NCBI GenBank assembly: GCA_002127285.1
Contig: NFUW01000001.1
Span: 880,057 to 944,056, forward strand
From: Chitinophagaceae bacterium IBVUCB1
GTDB lineage: Bacteria > Bacteroidota > Bacteroidia > Chitinophagales > Chitinophagaceae
Length of the DNA: 64,000 nt
Direction of reading: 5' to 3'
The notes beneath the pieces were generated by a model. That model was not told where the DNA came from, did no database searches, and was given only the letters and a program-made list of their open reading frames with translations. This document shows positions 24,701 through 32,214 of this stretch, in pieces. A program made the translations under genes and the position numbers. The stretch's first letter is position 1. Each line of letters starts with the position of its first letter.

Positions 24701-26560
24701 TTAATCCTTACCAAACTCGCGTTTCCATTGTTGCTTATTGGTTGCGTTTTGTTGCATTTCTTTATAGAAAATGTAGTTCTCCATTACCAGCACATCCATA
24801 TCCGTTTCCATAAAGCAGGCATAAGCATCGTCTGGTGTACACACGATAGGCTCGCCACGCACATTGAAAGATGTATTGATAAGCACCCCGTAACCGCTCA
24901 GCTTTTTGAAAGCATGCAGTAGTTGGTGCATCTGCGGGTTATCTTCTTCGGCAACTGTTTGTATACGGGCAGTAAAGTCTATATGTGTAATGGCGGGTAG
25001 CTCGCTGCGCTGGATATAGAGCTTATCCATCAGTGGCAGGGTATTGTAATTATCAGGTAGTGGTTTTCTGAATTCTTGCCCGATGGGGTGTACAAACAAC
25101 ATATAGGGCGATGCTTGTTGCAACCCAAACAACCTGCTTGCTTCTTCCTGCAACATGAGCGGAGCAAACGGGCGGAACCCTTCGCGGAACTTTATCTTGA
25201 TGTTCAGCTTTTTTTGCATATCGGGGTTGCGGGGGTCTGCCAGTATGCTGCGATGCCCTAAGGCGCGTGGCCCAAACTCCATACGCCCTTGCAGCCAACC
25301 CACCACTTTGCCATCAGCTATTTCTTTTGCCACCGTATCTGTAAGTAGCTTGCTGTCTGCTATACAAGTAGCTTGGGCATTGTATTTATTAATTGTCTTG
25401 CCTATGTCTTTATCCTCGTATGCCGTGCCGAGGTAGGCTGCCTGCATAGCATCTGTACCTATGTTGATGCGTGGCTGCTGTTGATGTATATGATAGGCTG
25501 CTAATGCCGCGCCTACCGCACCACCCGCATCTCCTGCTGCGGGTTGTATATAGATGTTTTCAAAAATGCCTGCTGCTGCCAGCTTGCCGTTGGCTACACA
25601 ATTGAGTGCTACACCACCAGCCATACATAGATTGTTGCTGCCTGTCAGTGCTTTGGCGGTGCGTGCCAGCTTCAGTACAATGTCTTCCGTTACCTGCTGG
25701 ATGGCAAGGGCGAGATTGCAATGGTGTTGCTGCAATGGTTCTTCCTCTCCCTTTCGCGGAAAACCGAATAGCTTTTCCCACTTGGCATCGTTGACCATGC
25801 GCAGCCCTGTAGCATAGGTAAAATACGACTGATGCAAAAAGACAGAACCATCATCATACACCGTGCATATATTATCAAGTATGATTTGCTTAAAGCGTTC
25901 GGTCTGCGCATCGTCGGGGTTGCCGTAGGGTGCAAGCCCCATCAGCTTATATTCTCCCGAATTGACTTTAAAACCCAAGAAATAAGTAAACGCCGAATAG
26001 AGCAAACCTACCGAGTGCGGAAAGTGTAATTCTTTGAGCACGGTAATATCATTACCATCGCCTTTGCTGATGGATGTGGTACACCATTCGCCTACGCCGT
26101 CTATGGTTAGTATGGCTGCATGGTTATGTGGCGATGGGTAGAATGCACTGGCGGCATGGCTCAGGTGGTGCTCGGGGAAGAGCAGTTTTTGCTTACCGTT
26201 GCAGTTTTCGTCTGCCTCTTTCAGCCCTTTACGCAGGTTGTCTTTCAGAAATACTTTTTCCTTTATCCATACGGGCATGGCACGCATAAACGATAGCCAA
26301 CCCTTGGGCGAGAATGCGTAGTAGGTTTCCAGCAGGCGTTCAAACTTCAGCAGGGGCTTGTCGTAAAAGGCTACATAATCTATATCGTTGATGCCCAGTC
26401 CTGCCTCTTGCAGGCAATAGCGTATGGCATGCAGGGGAAAACGCTCGTCGTGCTTGATACGTGTAAAACGTTCTTCCTGCGCGGCAGCTACTATGCGGCC
26501 GTCAACTATCAGCGCGGCGGCAGCATCGTGATAAAAAGCAGAGATACCGAGGATTTTCAT
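24701..26560 (-). CDS. NodU/CmcH/SxtI-type O-carbamoyltransferase
   Basis: 619 residues, the full length of the family. It transfers the carbamoyl group of carbamoyl phosphate to a hydroxyl through a carbamoyl-adenylate, using two domains. The N-terminal Kae1/YgjD-like domain shows ILGISAFYHDAAAALI, EERFTRIKHDERFP and PEHHLSHAASAFYPS with metal-binding His. The C-terminal domain has GGVALNCVANGK, WLQGRMEFGPRALGHRSILAD and INTSFNVRGEPIV. The acceptor could be a sugar, nodulation-like lipid or secondary metabolite and is not evident. It heads a six-gene operon: DUF5989, SxtJ, CarB half, membrane protein, GNAT. A TAnnTTTG box lies at 26572-26579. Confidence 0.93.
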   Translation of the reverse strand: MKILGISAFYHDAAAALIVDGRIVAAAQEERFTRIKHDERFPLHAIRYCLQEAGLGINDIDYVAFYDKPLLKFERLLETYYAFSPKGWLSFMRAMPVWIKEKVFLKDNLRKGLKEADENCNGKQKLLFPEHHLSHAASAFYPSPHNHAAILTIDGVGEWCTTSISKGDGNDITVLKELHFPHSVGLLYSAFTYFLGFKVNSGEYKLMGLAPYGNPDDAQTERFKQIILDNICTVYDDGSVFLHQSYFTYATGLRMVNDAKWEKLFGFPRKGEEEPLQQHHCNLALAIQQVTEDIVLKLARTAKALTGSNNLCMAGGVALNCVANGKLAAAGIFENIYIQPAAGDAGGAVGAALAAYHIHQQQPRINIGTDAMQAAYLGTAYEDKDIGKTINKYNAQATCIADSKLLTDTVAKEIADGKVVGWLQGRMEFGPRALGHRSILADPRNPDMQKKLNIKIKFREGFRPFAPLMLQEEASRLFGLQQASPYMLFVHPIGQEFRKPLPDNYNTLPLMDKLYIQRSELPAITHIDFTARIQTVAEEDNPQMHQLLHAFKKLSGYGVLINTSFNVRGEPIVCTPDDAYACFMETDMDVLVMENYIFYKEMQQNATNKQQWKREFGKD

Positions 26561-26571
26561 TTGCAGATGCT

Positions 26572-26579
26572 CAAATGTA
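26572..26579 (-). promoter_or_regulatory. Putative -7 promoter box of the carbamoylation operon
   Basis: Minus-strand TACATTTG (TAnnTTTG) lies 11 nt before the carbamoyltransferase ATG. No clear -33 TTG is seen. The upstream 80 nt hold a GC-rich repeat and a TGTCAGGAG palindrome. Confidence 0.45.
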
Positions 26580-26595
26580 AAAAGGAAAAAGGAAA

Positions 26596-26650
26596 AAGCC
26601 CCTCCAACTCATGCCTTTTGGCTTGACAGGCTCCTCAAGGGGAGGTTTTT
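26596..26650. repeat. GC-rich dispersed repeat copy
   Basis: AAGCCCCTCC at the left end and CTCAAGGGGAGGTTTTT at the right end form an imperfect inverted pair around a diverged centre. It belongs to the same family as the copies at 34251, 34363, 34455, 38391, 40830 and 44173. It lies between the carbamoyltransferase promoter and the immunity-like gene. Confidence 0.55.
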
Positions 26651-26659
26651 GTTTTATTA

Positions 26660-26683
26660 CTGTCAGGAGGAAACTCCTGACAG
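26660..26683. repeat. TGTCAGGAG palindrome, copy 1
   Basis: CTGTCAGGAG (26660-26669) pairs with CTCCTGACAG (26674-26683), a 10-bp perfect stem and 4-nt loop. Related palindromes lie at 28264 and 28306, on the other side of the immunity-like and terminase-like genes. Confidence 0.7.
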
Positions 26684-26709
26684 CACGTAAATCACCTGTC
26701 TTGGTAGCA

Positions 26710-27216
26710 TTACCATTCAAAATACTGATGCTTCAATCTTTGAACAAAGAAGTCAGAATTACTACCAGGAACCTTTGCCACTAAATCCAACAAAGAATCG
26801 TCCAACGTGCTGCTCTTTCTTCTGTATGCAAAATCCATATTTGCTTTAAAGCAGAAGATCATACCATACAGGAAATCCTCTTCAGATGTACAAATCAATC
26901 TATAATCACCTTCGTATTCCATGTGTATCATTGAGCCTTCAAGAAAAAAGTTATGACCATCATCGGAATACGCAAAACTTTCCTCATCTGTCGAAACGAA
27001 GCAAAAATCAGCCAGTCCTTTTTCTCGTACAGTCGTATTGTTAATACAATTCAATAACATAGAATTGTATTCTACAAGCGATTTATTTTTTCTATAATCA
27101 AACATCTCCAGAATATCCAAAACAAGATCTTCATCAAATTCATCTAGACTATCAATGATCTCAGATTTTGTTGGCCGAATATCTTCAAGATACTTAATAA
27201 AATCTGTGACTATCAT
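26710..27216 (-). CDS. Hypothetical protein, immunity-protein-like context
   Basis: 168 residues, acidic and alpha/beta in appearance, with no signal peptide or membrane segment and no family recognised. The gene is clearly more AT-rich than the core genes. Its ATG overlaps by 4 nt (ATGA) the stop codon of an open stretch (27213-27341) that reads like the tail of a polymorphic toxin. This is the usual arrangement of a toxin followed by its cognate immunity gene. The immunity role is an inference from arrangement, size and acidity only; a stand-alone unknown protein is equally possible. Confidence 0.6.
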   Translation of the reverse strand: MIVTDFIKYLEDIRPTKSEIIDSLDEFDEDLVLDILEMFDYRKNKSLVEYNSMLLNCINNTTVREKGLADFCFVSTDEESFAYSDDGHNFFLEGSMIHMEYEGDYRLICTSEEDFLYGMIFCFKANMDFAYRRKSSTLDDSLLDLVAKVPGSNSDFFVQRLKHQYFEW

Positions 27217-27341
27217 AATCTAGGACTACTTTGTTTTCCTTCGGATTGAAAATCTATAACATTACCTTTTAAATCAAAAACTGTCCGTTCTCTATATTCA
27301 CCTTTCTGCCGTTGTTGGTCTGAAATAAAACCAACAACTTT
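27213..27341 (-). pseudogene. Candidate C-terminal stub of a polymorphic toxin
   Basis: On the minus strand, 42 codons are open from just after a TGA at 27342-27344 to TGA at 27213-27215, with no start codon. The translation contains GEYRERTVFDLKGNVIDFQS, reminiscent of an Rhs/YD-type or toxin C-terminal tail. It overlaps the 168-residue gene by ATGA. A second frame across the same bases (about 27269-27374) also reads protein-like (NYPADEKLLVLFQTNNGRKV), so frameshifting decay of a longer gene is possible. No database comparison was made. Confidence 0.35.
27311..27338. repeat. 9-bp inverted repeat
   Basis: GTTGTTGGT (27311-27319) pairs with ACCAACAAC (27330-27338) around a 10-nt loop, inside the toxin-stub region. 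Its role is unknown. Confidence 0.4.
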
Positions 27342-27424
27342 TCATCCGCCGGATAATTAACGCTTTTGCATCAGGCTAAAGATAGCGGATAGGCTCCAAA
27401 AACGTATTGCCCTGCGTTAGGCGT

Positions 27425-27445
27425 GCAGGTGTTTTTCACCTGCAT
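27425..27445. repeat. 8-bp hairpin in the gap downstream of the terminase-like gene
   Basis: TGCAGGTG and CACCTGCA flank TTTTT. It sits about 45 nt past the stop of the terminase-like gene and could end its transcript. Flanking sequence contains two similar AGGCTAAAG(G/A)TA blocks (about 27373 and 27450). Confidence 0.45.
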
Positions 27446-27491
27446 ACAAGGCTAAAGGTAAGCTATATCTTACGGCACTATAAACAGAGGC

Positions 27492-28094
27492 TTATTTTGG
27501 AATAGGTTTTGTCAGTAATTTTCGCAGGCCGGCATGGGTTATGTGTTGAGGTACTTCGTACTGCCCGTTATCGGTTAGCTCTGCCAGTGCTGGCGTTTCT
27601 GTTTGTGTAATGATGGTGGTAGCTTGTATCTGTTTTTCGGGGTGGGGCTTTTCGGCAGCTATAGTATGTACTACGGTCAGTTGTTTCTTGACGGGGTAGT
27701 CGCCTGCCAAACGGCTGTCTAAGTCTATGGCTTTCAACATCTGGTCTATACTTGGTTTTACCATCTGCGTGCAGGTTCTGCAATTTCCGCCTTTGTATTG
27801 CTGCTCTATATAGATGTTGCCCTCGGCTATGCGTGCCAGTATCTCGCGTTTACGTTGTACGGTCAGCAGTTCGCCTGCCAGCTTGGTGCGAACTTCCATC
27901 TCGGCTTCCGCACGCAGGCGTGCCTCTGCTTCGGCTATGGCTTGTGCTACATCGGGGTGGCGCAGCAAGCGATGGGTAGCACTTTCTATGGCTCTGTTGT
28001 TATTACTCTTGCAGTCGTAGGCTTTTTTATAGGCAAGTTGTGCATCGCCCCATTTCAGGTACTCGGTTACGAAACGGTGTTGTTTTAGGTTCAT
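27492..28094 (-). CDS. Orphan phage terminase small-subunit-like protein
   Basis: 200 residues. The N-terminus (KQHRFVTEYLKWGDAQLAYKKAY, read in parts) and RLLRHPDVAQAIAEAEAR follow the terminase small subunit pattern, a helix-turn-helix DNA-binding domain (about 1-60) and a coiled helical region. A CxxC pair (GGNCRTCTQM, about residue 105) interrupts the central part. The C-terminal 60 residues are Thr/Gln/Pro-rich and unrecognised. No large terminase, portal, capsid or integrase gene is nearby, so it is either a relic of a prophage or a domesticated DNA-binding protein. It has its own TAnnTTTG box, suggesting it is expressed. Confidence 0.68.
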   Translation of the reverse strand: MNLKQHRFVTEYLKWGDAQLAYKKAYDCKSNNNRAIESATHRLLRHPDVAQAIAEAEARLRAEAEMEVRTKLAGELLTVQRKREILARIAEGNIYIEQQYKGGNCRTCTQMVKPSIDQMLKAIDLDSRLAGDYPVKKQLTVVHTIAAEKPHPEKQIQATTIITQTETPALAELTDNGQYEVPQHITHAGLRKLLTKPIPK

Positions 28095-28118
28095 GGTTTT
28101 TTACATTTTTTATTATTG

Positions 28119-28126
28119 CAAAAATA
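28119..28126 (-). promoter_or_regulatory. Putative -7 promoter box for the terminase-like gene
   Basis: Minus-strand TATTTTTG (TAnnTTTG) lies 24 nt before the ATG at 28094, in very AT-rich DNA. Confidence 0.45.
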
Positions 28127-28263
28127 CAAATAAAAAATGTAATAAATAAACCCCTTAATCTCCTTTCAGGGGACATTCTTTTTGTGAATAATTAGTTTTA
28201 ACAACAAAGGGAGAATGGGTAAGGGTAATTTTAATTACTCATAGCGCGTACATTGTTAATGTG

Positions 28264-28287
28264 CCGTCAGGAATTACTTCCTGACGG
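28264..28287. repeat. TGTCAGGAG-family palindrome, copy 2
   Basis: CCGTCAGGAA (28264-28273) pairs with TTCCTGACGG (28278-28287), loop TTAC. The loop and stem ends differ from copy 1 with compensating changes on both arms, which suggests selection for pairing. Confidence 0.7.
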
Positions 28288-28305
28288 TTCGCTGTGGGTT
28301 GTGTT

Positions 28306-28326
28306 TGTCAGGAGAAACTCCTGACA
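28306..28326. repeat. TGTCAGGAG palindrome, copy 3
   Basis: TGTCAGGAG (28306-28314) pairs with CTCCTGACA (28318-28326), loop AAA. It is 19 nt from copy 2. A half copy (TGTCAGGAG only) lies at 34289-34297. Confidence 0.7.
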
Positions 28327-28393
28327 ACACAGTAATAATAGAATAGGCATTTTTTCGTTATATTTATTTAACTGTAATTATATGTAGCTTTTT

Positions 28394-29611
28394 ATGTTAA
28401 GGATACTTTGTGCTATAATCCTTATTGTGTCTTCAACATTCAATGTGTTGTATGGCAATACTAGTTTTACTGAAATCAAGCAAAGCAAACAATGCATGAT
28501 TACAGAAGCATCGGGACAAGTGGGGGGTGGTTTGGGTTCATATTTAAGACGACAATACTTACAAATGATATTTTTATATCTGGAAGAAAAATATTTAAAA
28601 CCCGACCAATACCTGCAAATTAATTTCGGCAATTACTCAAAATTCTACTGCAATGACACTATCAATGGGAAATTACCTTATTCATTAGGATATGGCAATG
28701 TTGTATTTAACATCTATTCAAGTGACGGGAATCGTATTAATAAACAAAAAGCTTTTAAAACAATCATACTCAATGTATCTACGGATAGTATTAATGCAAG
28801 AGATTGCTTGAAATTATTGTTATACGGTCTTGAACATCAAAAGGACATTGAAGCTTTGCAAAGAGATGTATTTGTTCAACATGTTTTTGGTGGGTCAGAC
28901 TCAATAAAAACAGTACCGCAAAAAAACATTGATGATATATTGAAAACAGACAACCCATTCTTAAATGAATTATTAAAGCATAAAGTTTATCGTCAATCCT
29001 TTCCTGTATATCCTGAAAGCTTTGGTAAACTTGATATATACATTCAAAATGATAGTTTCTATTTGTATGAAACAGAAAATATTAAGCCCACTTACTATAA
29101 CCTTAGGAATTATCTTAAAAAAGACATTAAAACAGATACACTTAATACAAGTTTGTTCTCTTTTTCTGAAATGACTGACTTTGTATCAGATAAACAAGAT
29201 AATTTCCTTTTATTCGATAATTCAGGAAGATTCTACCATATTATATTACATAGTAAAAAAATTAGTGGTCCTCATTCTTTACCGATGTTAGGAAATGAGA
29301 TAGATAAATACAGCAAGATTGTAGATTCATTTACCAAAAATGGTGATTCCATTATTCTAAGAATAGAAACTGACTACAATGATGGGGGTTACAATATTGT
29401 ATTTGATACTAAAACGAAAAAGATAGAAGTTGATAGCACATCTTTTGGATTAAGTATAAAAAGTATACTGAAAGAGATAAAGGAAGAAAATAATAGAGCT
29501 ATACTAATTAGAGAACAAGAAAGCCTTGCTAAACGCAAATACCATATCCTTATTTTAGCATTCACCGTTATTGCACTCAACTTATTTCTTGCCCTTAGTA
29601 AAAGACTATAA
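28394..29611 (+). CDS. AT-rich orphan protein with signal sequence and C-terminal membrane helix
   Basis: 405 residues. The N-terminus (MLRILCAIILIVSSTFNVLYG) is a signal peptide, the bulk (about 25-375) is polar and alpha/beta with many Asn, Lys and Ile, and the end has one membrane helix (HILILAFTVIALNLFLAL) followed by KRL. No family was recognised. Base composition is strikingly AT-rich compared with core genes, suggesting acquisition. Its last 6 nt overlap the 3' end of the convergent Nudix gene. It may be an envelope-anchored protein; no function can be proposed. Confidence 0.7.
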   Translation: MLRILCAIILIVSSTFNVLYGNTSFTEIKQSKQCMITEASGQVGGGLGSYLRRQYLQMIFLYLEEKYLKPDQYLQINFGNYSKFYCNDTINGKLPYSLGYGNVVFNIYSSDGNRINKQKAFKTIILNVSTDSINARDCLKLLLYGLEHQKDIEALQRDVFVQHVFGGSDSIKTVPQKNIDDILKTDNPFLNELLKHKVYRQSFPVYPESFGKLDIYIQNDSFYLYETENIKPTYYNLRNYLKKDIKTDTLNTSLFSFSEMTDFVSDKQDNFLLFDNSGRFYHIILHSKKISGPHSLPMLGNEIDKYSKIVDSFTKNGDSIILRIETDYNDGGYNIVFDTKTKKIEVDSTSFGLSIKSILKEIKEENNRAILIREQESLAKRKYHILILAFTVIALNLFLALSKRL

Positions 29612-30238
29612 ATCCCCCATCACCGCTTCCAGTTCGGCTATTATCATGGCGGTGGCTCCCCATATCAGGTGGTTGTCATTCCATTGGTAGGCAGGGGCTT
29701 TCAGGGTGATGTGCGGAAAGGCTTCGGGGGTTATGTGTGTTACTATTTTGCGTTCAGGGGCAAAGAAATCGTGCAGGGGTACTTCCAGTGTGTATTGCAC
29801 TTCGTTGGCACTCAGCACATATTGTGGTAGCGTATGGGTATAACCCAAAAACGGAAATACATTTGAATAGCTGACGGGTATGTAGAGCGATGTCAATGCG
29901 CCAAGCACTTGTATCTTATCGGGGGCTATGCCTACTTCTTCCTGCGTTTCGCGCAGGGCAGTGTGTTGCAGCCCGTCGTCGGTATCATCCCGCCGTCCGC
30001 CGGGAAAGCTGATTTGCCCGCTATGCGCTTTGCCATCTGCCACACGCTTTATCAGCAGCAAGTTTAGTGCCTCGTTTTTAGGAAACAGCAATGCCAATAC
30101 GGCACTTTGCTTGGCATCGGCAGGCAGTTCTGCGGGCAGTTCCCGCACACGGGCAGCCATATTGTTTTGCGCGGCAAGCCCTGGCAGTGGTTGTTGCAGC
30201 CTATGTTGCAGTTTTGTTATCGTATCTGTAATATTCAA
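29606..30238 (-). CDS. Nudix hydrolase, CoA pyrophosphatase type
   Basis: 210 residues from a TTG at 30238 (no upstream ATG is available; the next Met is residue 27). The Nudix box is GGRRDDTDDG...ALRETQEEVGI, preceded by SFPGG. The spacing and the LLIKR and NVFPFLGY elements are those of the NudL/CoAse branch, which splits CoA and its derivatives to 3',5'-ADP and phosphopantetheine. It is last of a three-gene run (DUF1003, Fe-S/CDGSH, Nudix), 8 nt after the preceding gene. Confidence 0.87.
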   Translation of the reverse strand: MNITDTITKLQHRLQQPLPGLAAQNNMAARVRELPAELPADAKQSAVLALLFPKNEALNLLLIKRVADGKAHSGQISFPGGRRDDTDDGLQHTALRETQEEVGIAPDKIQVLGALTSLYIPVSYSNVFPFLGYTHTLPQYVLSANEVQYTLEVPLHDFFAPERKIVTHITPEAFPHITLKAPAYQWNDNHLIWGATAMIIAELEAVMGDL

Positions 30239-30246
30239 TGCGGGTG

Positions 30247-30687
30247 CTACTCGTCTTTAAAGCCAATTTTCACATGCGTACCATCGCAGTAGGGTTTATT
30301 GCCCGATGCACCACAACGGCACAGCGCGGTTACTTTGTTCTTCTTTACTTCTTCTCCGTCTTTGTTCTTAACGGTGATGTTGCCATATATCAGCAGCGGC
30401 CCATTGGGCGATACCTCTACTACCGTATCCACATCTACTATGGGATTAGTATTATCCTGCTTGTCTTCATTCCGAAAATAACTGAGCGCACCCGACGGGC
30501 ATTTTTCTACCTGTGCTATGATGCTGGCCGTATCGGCAGCATCCATCTTTATCCACGGGCGTTCTCTGGGGTTAAAGACTTCTACCAGCCCCGTCCAGCA
30601 TAGCTTGCTGTGTATGCACTGGTTGGGCTTCCATGCAATGGTTATCTCACCGTTTGTATAATGTTTGGTTATGTCTTTATCACTCAT
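30247..30687 (-). CDS. Fusion of a 4Fe-4S mono-cluster domain and a CDGSH domain
   Basis: 146 residues. The N-terminal half (about 1-70) is a divergent mono-cluster ferredoxin-like domain (Fer4_19) with NQCIHSKLCWTGLVEVF and VEKCPSGALSYF. The C-terminal half (about 75-146) is a CDGSH domain, with the 2Fe-2S ligand motif CRCGASGNKPYCDGTH (three Cys, one His). Both are redox or cluster-transfer modules, so the protein may shuttle electrons or clusters in the cytosol. It overlaps the DUF1003 gene by 4 nt (ATGA) and is 8 nt before the Nudix gene. Confidence 0.9.
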   Translation of the reverse strand: MSDKDITKHYTNGEITIAWKPNQCIHSKLCWTGLVEVFNPRERPWIKMDAADTASIIAQVEKCPSGALSYFRNEDKQDNTNPIVDVDTVVEVSPNGPLLIYGNITVKNKDGEEVKKNKVTALCRCGASGNKPYCDGTHVKIGFKDE

Positions 30688-31394
30688 CGTGTTTCGTTTT
30701 TTATGGTATCAATACGTTGTTGTACCTGCTCTGTCAGGTCCAGATGTAGTTGAAAGAGCTCAATCATATTGCGGTGCTGATGCAGCAGCAAGTGGTCTAT
30801 TTTCTGATGCAGCAGTTGTATCTCCTTTTCGGCTTTCACATTTACTTTAACGTCGTATTCTGCACGTTCACGGTCTTTATCTTCCTGCCTGTTTTGGCTC
30901 ATCATAATAACAGGGGCTTGCAATGCAGCCACGCACGATAGCATCAGATTGAGCAATATATACGGATAGGGATCAAATGCCTTGCTAGCCAGATACCACG
31001 AGTTGATAAGCATCCACACAACCAATATGCTCAGGAAGATGATAATGAAACGCCAGCTTCCGCCAAAATCGGCAATCTTGTCTGATAGGCGTTCGCCAAA
31101 CGTGAGTGGCTTTTCATTAGGGTGTGTATGGAGTGGTTGCAGTTCCTCGTCTTGCGCATATTCTTTACTTACACTATCAACAAGGGCATCATGCGCTTTG
31201 GTTTCTTCTGCTGTCAGGTTGGCTACGTAAGCATGCAATACATTGTTGAGGGCTTTGTAAGATATGAACGAACCTGCATCAATACCATCATGTATTGTTT
31301 TCACAAAGGTTTGCAATGCCGGGCGTAGTTGCATCCACATCACACCTTCTTTATCTGTAACAATAGTTCCTGTTATGCTGCAGGTTCGTTCCAT
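30684..31394 (-). CDS. DUF1003 membrane protein
   Basis: 236 residues. An N-terminal soluble part (about 1-105) is followed by the DUF1003 core. This has two membrane helices (IIIFLSILVVWMLINSW and PYILLNLMLSCVAALQAP) and the conserved SQNRQEDKDRERAEYDVKVN segment. A C-terminal coiled helix (about 190-236) follows. The biochemical role is unknown; the conserved basic/acidic loop suggests a cytosolic interaction. It is first in a run with the CDGSH fusion (4-nt overlap) and the Nudix gene. Confidence 0.88.
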   Translation of the reverse strand: MERTCSITGTIVTDKEGVMWMQLRPALQTFVKTIHDGIDAGSFISYKALNNVLHAYVANLTAEETKAHDALVDSVSKEYAQDEELQPLHTHPNEKPLTFGERLSDKIADFGGSWRFIIIFLSILVVWMLINSWYLASKAFDPYPYILLNLMLSCVAALQAPVIMMSQNRQEDKDRERAEYDVKVNVKAEKEIQLLHQKIDHLLLHQHRNMIELFQLHLDLTEQVQQRIDTIKNETR

Positions 31395-31433
31395 ATACTA
31401 AATATACAACAAACCCCTGTTTGCCAATATGAA

Positions 31434-32153
31434 TTAATTATACATCGGCACTTCTACCACCAGCACATCGCTATCTGCCTCTGCAGTAAGCGTCAACACA
31501 TCGGTACTACTAATGCCTGCTGCATCGCGGCGGTTCAGTTGTTGTCCGTTTGCCGTTACGCTGCCGCTGATGTTAAATACATATACCCCGTGCTTATTGC
31601 TATGCAGCATATGCTCCAGTGTATTGCCTGCTTGTAGTGTGGTACGATATATCCATGCATCCTGATAAATTTTCAACCCCTCGTCATTGTTATCTATCGG
31701 CGATACCAGCATCTGCAATCTATTCACCCTTTCTTCGGGTGCAAATAGGGTTTGCCCGTAGCGTGGCTCTACATTCCTTTTGTTGGGGAATATCCAGAGT
31801 TGCAGCAGGTTTACTTTCTTATCGCGGTTGTGATTATACTCGCTGTGCGTTACACCCGTACCTGCACTCATTACCTGCACCTCGTTGGGGTGTATGGCCT
31901 GCGTATGCCCCATGCTGTCTTTATGTTCCAACGCGCCATCCAACACTACGGTTATGATTTCCATATTATCGTGCGGGTGCTTGCCAAAGCCCATTCCTTC
32001 AGATACGATGTCGTCGTTAAGTACGCGCAATGCACCGAAGTGGATTTTTGACGGGTCGTGATAGCCTGCAAAGCTGAATGAGTGGTGTGCATTGAGCCAA
32101 CCATGGTCGGCATGGCCGCGTTCACTTGCAGGATGAAAAATTGTATTTGCCAT
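31434..32153 (-). CDS. Pirin-family bicupin
   Basis: 239 residues, a bicupin protein. The N-terminal cupin metal site is complete: His59 and His61 in KHPHDNMEI and His103, Glu105 in VTHSEYNHN. Bacterial pirins of this length include quercetin dioxygenases and redox-sensitive interactors, so the exact reaction is undetermined. It is cytosolic (no signal). It is a single gene with a promoter match at 32207-32214 (-33 TTG 21 nt away), giving a leader of about 50 nt. Confidence 0.9.
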   Translation of the reverse strand: MANTIFHPASERGHADHGWLNAHHSFSFAGYHDPSKIHFGALRVLNDDIVSEGMGFGKHPHDNMEIITVVLDGALEHKDSMGHTQAIHPNEVQVMSAGTGVTHSEYNHNRDKKVNLLQLWIFPNKRNVEPRYGQTLFAPEERVNRLQMLVSPIDNNDEGLKIYQDAWIYRTTLQAGNTLEHMLHSNKHGVYVFNISGSVTANGQQLNRRDAAGISSTDVLTLTAEADSDVLVVEVPMYN

Positions 32154-32206
32154 ATTGTTCCTTTTTTTAACTGGTTAAATGATTAATGTATGTACATCAA
32201 TCAGCA

Positions 32207-32214
32207 CAAAACTA
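32207..32214 (-). promoter_or_regulatory. Putative promoter of the pirin gene
   Basis: Minus-strand TAGTTTTG (-7 box) has a TTG 21 nt further upstream (near 32236), within the accepted Bacteroidota spacing. It lies about 53 nt from the ATG. Confidence 0.5.

Larger units (their letters stand above)
28095..28393. other. Intergenic region with repeats between divergent genes
   Basis: About 300 nt without a gene. It holds the promoter box of the terminase-like gene, a GC-rich repeat of the CCCC-AAA-CCTTTCAGGGG type (about 28149-28172) and two TGTCAGGAG-family palindromes. The last 60 nt are AT-rich, leading to the orphan gene at 28394. No tRNA or small ORF with support was found. Confidence 0.6.

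Noticed and set aside
27342-27491. Searched for a tRNA or small RNA near the terminase-like gene.
   Set aside because: Only a short hairpin and two AGGCTAAAG-like blocks are seen; no cloverleaf could be drawn.
26660-28326. TGTCAGGAG palindromes considered as attL/attR of an integrated element.
   Set aside because: No integrase or tRNA target, and the copies are palindromes rather than direct repeats; kept only as repeats.
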